Assembly: GCA_051010055.1 (NCBI GenBank)
Contig: JBPCVY010000201.1
Location: forward strand, 1 to 17,270
Direction: 5' to 3'
Source: CAJQND01 sp051010055
GTDB taxonomy: Bacteria > Pseudomonadota > Alphaproteobacteria > Rhizobiales > CAJQND01
Length of the DNA stretch: 17,270 bases
Shown here: positions 13,793 through 17,270 of the stretch, piece by piece
Numbering within the stretch: position 1 is the first letter of the stretch
Layout: each line of letters opens with the position of its first letter
Translations under genes and position numbers: made by a program
The notes under the pieces: model-generated
Database searches by the model: none
Told to the model about the DNA's origin: nothing
The model's input: the letters and a program-made list of their open reading frames with translations, nothing else

Positions 13793-15172
13793 ATGATTGG
13801 CTTTCTGTTTTTGACGATTATCATTCTGGTTGTTGCCGGCTTCTTTACAGGCCGGCGGCGTGGCTACAAGTTTGACAGTTTTTCCGATGTACAGGCCCAT
13901 TCACGCCCGGCCTATCATGGCGCCTATGTTGCTCTCTGGGTCGGCATTCCTGCAATTTCCTACGTTCTGGTTTGGTTGCTTTTCCAGAATTCCATCATTG
14001 ATGCAATGCTGCGCAGCAGCCTGGATTCAGTTGCTGTTGAGGGGCTTGATGATCAGAAAATCCAGCTGATGATTGCAGAGGTCAAACAGGTTGCCCGCGG
14101 CCAGGTTTTTGGCGAACCGAGCGAGGCCGTTTTTCGCACCGCTGAAGCATACAAAACCTTCCAGTCAACGGCGAAATGGGCATTGTTTGTATCGGCGCTC
14201 GCGCTCGGCATGGCTGGAGGCGCATTTGCTCTTGGCCGACTTGCGCCGCGGTTCCGCGCCCGCCATGGGGTGGAGCGCATCGTGCGCGCCGTTATGGTTT
14301 TGTGCTGCCTTGTGGCACTCCTCACCACGGCTGGCATTGTGTTTTCGCTTTTGTTCGAGGCAATGCGCTTCTTCCGTTTCGTTTCGCCGGTTGAGTTTTT
14401 CTTCGGTCTTAATTGGGAACCGCAAATTGCCATTCGCGCCGATCAGGTTGCCTCAAACGGATCCTTTGGCGCGGTTCCGGTATTCACCGGCACCATATTG
14501 ATCGCCTTCATCGCCATGTTGGTTGCTATTCCCATTGGATTGTTTTCGGCAATTTATCTCACCGAGTATGCAAATCCGAGATTCAGGGCGTATGTGAAGC
14601 CGTTGCTTGAAATCCTCGCAGGCATCCCTACCGTCGTGTACGGCTTTTTTGCAGTGTTGATTGTTGCACCAGCGCTTCGTTCTGCCGGTGCTGCCGTTGG
14701 CCTTGATGTTGCGCCGAACGGCGCCCTGGCCGCCGGCGCGGTTATGGGAATTATGATAATCCCGTTTGTGTCATCGCTTTCGGATGATGCACTGGGCGCT
14801 GTCCCCTCTGCCATGCGGGAAGGCTCCTACGGGCTTGGCGCAACCAAGGCAGAAACCATTACACAGGTTCTGCTGCCTGCTGCCCTTCCGGGCATAGTGG
14901 GCGGCATTTTGCTGGCGGTAAGCCGGGCAATTGGCGAAACCATGATTGCGGTGATGGCGGCCGGCCTTATTGCCAATCTCACCGCAAATCCGTTTGAAGG
15001 GGTAACCACCGTTACCGTTCAAATTGTCACTCTGCTTATTGGCGACACTGAATTTGACAGCCCGAAAACACTTGCCGCATTCGCGCTCGGTCTCACCCTG
15101 TTTGTAGCAACGCTGTGTCTTAATGTGGCGGCTTTGAAAATTGTCCAGAAGTACCGGGAAAAATATGACTGA
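13793..15172 (+). CDS. pstC: Phosphate ABC transporter permease PstC
   Basis: This 459-residue inner-membrane permease pairs with PstA. It is longer than E. coli PstC (about 319) because of an N-terminal extension. Helices lie near 2-18, 42-63, 130-148 and 166-189, with a polar stretch at 65-128 between the second and third. The conserved transport core starts near 228 with PVFTGTILIAFIAMLVAIPIGLFSAIYLTEY-type sequence. The cytoplasmic ATPase-docking loop is REGSYGLGATKAETITQVLLP (342-362). This extended form is common in alphaproteobacteria. GGGG (13783-13786) precedes the ATG by 6 bases. The stop overlaps the pstA start by 8 bases. Confidence 0.93.
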   Translation: MIGFLFLTIIILVVAGFFTGRRRGYKFDSFSDVQAHSRPAYHGAYVALWVGIPAISYVLVWLLFQNSIIDAMLRSSLDSVAVEGLDDQKIQLMIAEVKQVARGQVFGEPSEAVFRTAEAYKTFQSTAKWALFVSALALGMAGGAFALGRLAPRFRARHGVERIVRAVMVLCCLVALLTTAGIVFSLLFEAMRFFRFVSPVEFFFGLNWEPQIAIRADQVASNGSFGAVPVFTGTILIAFIAMLVAIPIGLFSAIYLTEYANPRFRAYVKPLLEILAGIPTVVYGFFAVLIVAPALRSAGAAVGLDVAPNGALAAGAVMGIMIIPFVSSLSDDALGAVPSAMREGSYGLGATKAETITQVLLPAALPGIVGGILLAVSRAIGETMIAVMAAGLIANLTANPFEGVTTVTVQIVTLLIGDTEFDSPKTLAAFALGLTLFVATLCLNVAALKIVQKYREKYD

Positions 15173-16466
15173 TATGGCTGCCAGTAACCACCAGACCGCG
15201 AACACTGTCGACTGGCATTCGCCGGCGCAAAAAGCGCACACCAAGCGGCGTTACCGGGCAGAAAGGCGGTTGAAGATTTACGGTCTTGCCGCGATTTGGA
15301 TTGCCCTTGGGCTGTTGACCATCCTGGTGACGTCGCTGGTTCAATCCGGCTACCCAGCCTTCACGCAAACCCATATATCACTGGCGGTGGATATCAGCCC
15401 CAAGTACGTTAAAGCTGATGACATCCGGGGCGGGAACTACCGCTCTATAGTGCGCAATGGGTTGTTTGCGCAGCTTCCGGAAGTGACAAACCGCCGTGAT
15501 CGGCGCCAGGTTTCGAAAATCCTGTCCAGAACCGCGGAAAACCAGGTGCGCCAGGCGGTTGTTCAAGACCCTGATTTGATCGGGCAAACGGTGGCATTTG
15601 CCTTTCCGGCATCTGACCCGTTGGACCAGTTCAATAAGGGTGTAATTCCGCGTGATATCCCTGAAAACCAGCGCCGGGCGAGCGATGTCCAGATAAAGGC
15701 GTTTGATGCGCTGGATGAAAAAGGCCTTGTCTCGCGCGACTTCAATACCGGCCTCTTCACCAATGCCGACAGCCGTTTCCCTGAAGTAGCGGGGCTTGCC
15801 GGTGCGATCATGGGTTCGTTCTATGCACTGCTGGTGTGTTTCCTGATTTCGTTCCCGGTCGGCATTGCCAGCGCGGTTTACCTGGAAGAATTTGCACCCA
15901 AGAACAGATGGACCGATCTGATTGAGGTCAATATCAACAACCTTGCCGCGGTCCCATCTGTGGTGTTCGGGCTGTTGGCATTGGCCGTATTCTTGAACTT
16001 TATGGGTATGCCCCGGTCTGCGCCTCTCGTTGGCGGGATGACTTTGTCGCTCATGACTTTGCCGACAATCATCATCACCACGCGGGCGTCCTTGAAGGCT
16101 GTTCCCCCATCAATCCGTGAAGCGGCGTTGGGTGTCGGGGCATCGAAATTCCAGGTAATGCTTCATCATGTGCTGCCCCTTGCCATGCCGGGCATCTTGA
16201 CCGGCACGATTATCGGCCTTGCCCAGGCGCTGGGAGAAACGGCCCCGCTTTTGCTGATCGGCATGAACGCATTCATCACTTCGCTTTCGGGGGGCATCAT
16301 GGATCCGGCAACGGCGCTGCCGACCCAGGTGTTCATTTGGGCAGACAGCCCGGAACGTGGATTTGTGTCGCGCACATCTGCGGGCATTCTGGTTTTGCTT
16401 GGCTTTTTGATTTTGATGAACGGACTTGCGATTTTCATGCGCAAGAAGTTCGAACGGCGCTGGTAA
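15165..16466 (+). CDS. pstA: Phosphate ABC transporter permease PstA
   Basis: This 433-residue partner permease is long against the usual 280-300. A basic cytoplasmic tail (23-37) precedes helix 1 (38-60). A large polar segment of about 145 residues (61-205), presumably periplasmic, separates it from the core helices that start near 208. The docking loop is REAALGVGASKFQVMLHHVLP (318-338), followed by GLAQALGETAPLLLIG. The ATG at 15165 overlaps the pstC end by 8 bases and has GGGA five bases upstream. A TTG at 15141 would add eight residues inside pstC with no ribosome-site support, so I did not use it. The distance to pstB is 19 bases. Confidence 0.93.
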   Translation: MTDMAASNHQTANTVDWHSPAQKAHTKRRYRAERRLKIYGLAAIWIALGLLTILVTSLVQSGYPAFTQTHISLAVDISPKYVKADDIRGGNYRSIVRNGLFAQLPEVTNRRDRRQVSKILSRTAENQVRQAVVQDPDLIGQTVAFAFPASDPLDQFNKGVIPRDIPENQRRASDVQIKAFDALDEKGLVSRDFNTGLFTNADSRFPEVAGLAGAIMGSFYALLVCFLISFPVGIASAVYLEEFAPKNRWTDLIEVNINNLAAVPSVVFGLLALAVFLNFMGMPRSAPLVGGMTLSLMTLPTIIITTRASLKAVPPSIREAALGVGASKFQVMLHHVLPLAMPGILTGTIIGLAQALGETAPLLLIGMNAFITSLSGGIMDPATALPTQVFIWADSPERGFVSRTSAGILVLLGFLILMNGLAIFMRKKFERRW

Positions 16467-16485
16467 AAGGCGTAAGGAGAGAGTT

Positions 16486-17270
16486 ATGGCTTTGGCCGCA
16501 CAAGAAACTGCATCCGTGAAAACCGATGCACTGAGCAACCAGCCGCCGAAGATGACGGGCCGGGGTGTCAATGTTTTCTACGGTGACAAGCAGGCCATGT
16601 TCGATGTTGATCTGGACATTCCTGCAAAATCGGTAACCGCTCTCATTGGCCCGTCCGGTTGTGGTAAGTCGACGTTCCTGAGATGCCTCAACCGCATGAA
16701 TGATGTGATCGAGATTTGCCGGGTCCAGGGCGACATTACCCTTGATGGCCAGGATGTTTATTCCCCGGATGTGGATGTGGTTGAGCTGCGGGCCCGAGTG
16801 GGCATGGTGTTCCAGAAACCCAACCCGTTTCCCAAATCGATCTTTGACAATGTGGCCTATGGCCCGCGCATCCACGGCATTGCAACGGGGAACAAGAGCG
16901 AGTTGGACGATCTTGTCGCCGCAAGCCTGGAAAGCGCCGGATTGTTGGAAGAGGTAAAGGACAGGCTCCATTCGCCCGGAACCGGCCTGTCCGGCGGGCA
17001 GCAGCAGCGCCTGTGCATCGCGCGCGCCATTGCGGTTCGACCGGAAGTAATCTTGATGGATGAGCCCTGTTCGGCTCTCGACCCTATTGCGACTGCACGG
17101 ATTGAGGAGCTGATAGACGAACTTCGCCGGGATTACACGATTGTCATCGTAACCCACTCCATGCAGCAGGCGGCCCGTGTGTCCCAGCGCACCGCCATGT
17201 TCCATCTTGGAAATCTGGTGGAAGTGGATGAGACAGATACAATGTTCACCAACCCAAGCGATCCCAAGAC
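16486..17270 (+). CDS. pstB: Phosphate ABC transporter ATPase PstB, C-terminus cut by window edge
   Basis: The frame is open from the ATG at 16486 (AAGGAGAG just upstream) to the window end, giving 261 codons without a stop. It powers phosphate import through PstCA at the cytoplasmic membrane. Walker A is GPSGCGKS (55-62), Q-loop Gln110 (VFQKPNPFP), signature LSGGQQQR (168-175), Walker B ILMDEP with Glu193, D-loop SALDP (196-200) and switch His224. An N-terminal tail of about 22 residues precedes the domain. The sequence reaches the FTNPSDPK segment, which in PstB lies about ten residues from the end, so only the extreme C-terminus is missing. phoU and phoB normally follow in this group. Confidence 0.94.
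   Translation, partial: MALAAQETASVKTDALSNQPPKMTGRGVNVFYGDKQAMFDVDLDIPAKSVTALIGPSGCGKSTFLRCLNRMNDVIEICRVQGDITLDGQDVYSPDVDVVELRARVGMVFQKPNPFPKSIFDNVAYGPRIHGIATGNKSELDDLVAASLESAGLLEEVKDRLHSPGTGLSGGQQQRLCIARAIAVRPEVILMDEPCSALDPIATARIEELIDELRRDYTIVIVTHSMQQAARVSQRTAMFHLGNLVEVDETDTMFTNPSDPK

Overview
The window reads as ordinary, gene-dense chromosome of an alphaproteobacterium, most likely of the Hyphomicrobiales (Rhizobiales) or a close relative. This rests on the moderately high GC, a DUF1127 mini-protein, the multi-PAS sensor with a PAS type common in that order, long PstC and PstA permeases, and the phoR-pstSCAB order. I see no rRNA, tRNA, insertion sequence, prophage, integrase or CRISPR array. 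Both ends of the window cut through a gene: a multi-PAS protein on the left and pstB on the right.

Layout. (1) 1-1660, minus strand: N-terminal 553 residues of a protein with at least five PAS domains, three of them in near-regular tandem. (2) 1661-1976: a gene-free divergent intergenic region rich in short repeats and palindromes. (3) 1977-5366, plus strand: a probable operon of a DUF1127 protein, an alpha/beta hydrolase, metY and metA. The MetA active site predicts acetyl-CoA use (Glu111), so MetA would make the O-acetylhomoserine that MetY turns into homocysteine. (4) 5564-9076, plus strand: three overlapping genes for a peptide/nickel (Dpp/Opp)-type ABC importer, namely two permeases and one polypeptide carrying both ATPases. 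No substrate-binding protein is encoded in the window. (5) 9098-11104, minus strand, convergent: a CocE/NonD-type (peptidase S15-like) serine hydrolase with a GTG start. A 9-bp-stem hairpin lies between the two convergent genes. (6) 11258-17270, plus strand: the phosphate-starvation locus phoR, pstS, pstC, pstA, pstB (pstB runs off the end; phoU and phoB would be expected beyond). A well-formed Pho box with a correctly spaced -10 hexamer precedes pstS, and a weaker one precedes phoR.

How it works together. Block 3 makes homocysteine for methionine synthesis. Block 4 with block 5 could be an import-and-hydrolyse unit for a peptide, amide or ester compound, but this rests on proximity only. Block 6 senses phosphate limitation and imports phosphate at high affinity. 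Nothing in the window looks like a wholly unknown system. The less ordinary points are the repeat-rich 1661-1976 region, the hydrolase translationally linked to a DUF1127 gene inside a methionine operon, the importer without a binding protein, a PhoR with no visible membrane helices, and a possible attenuator between pstS and pstC.
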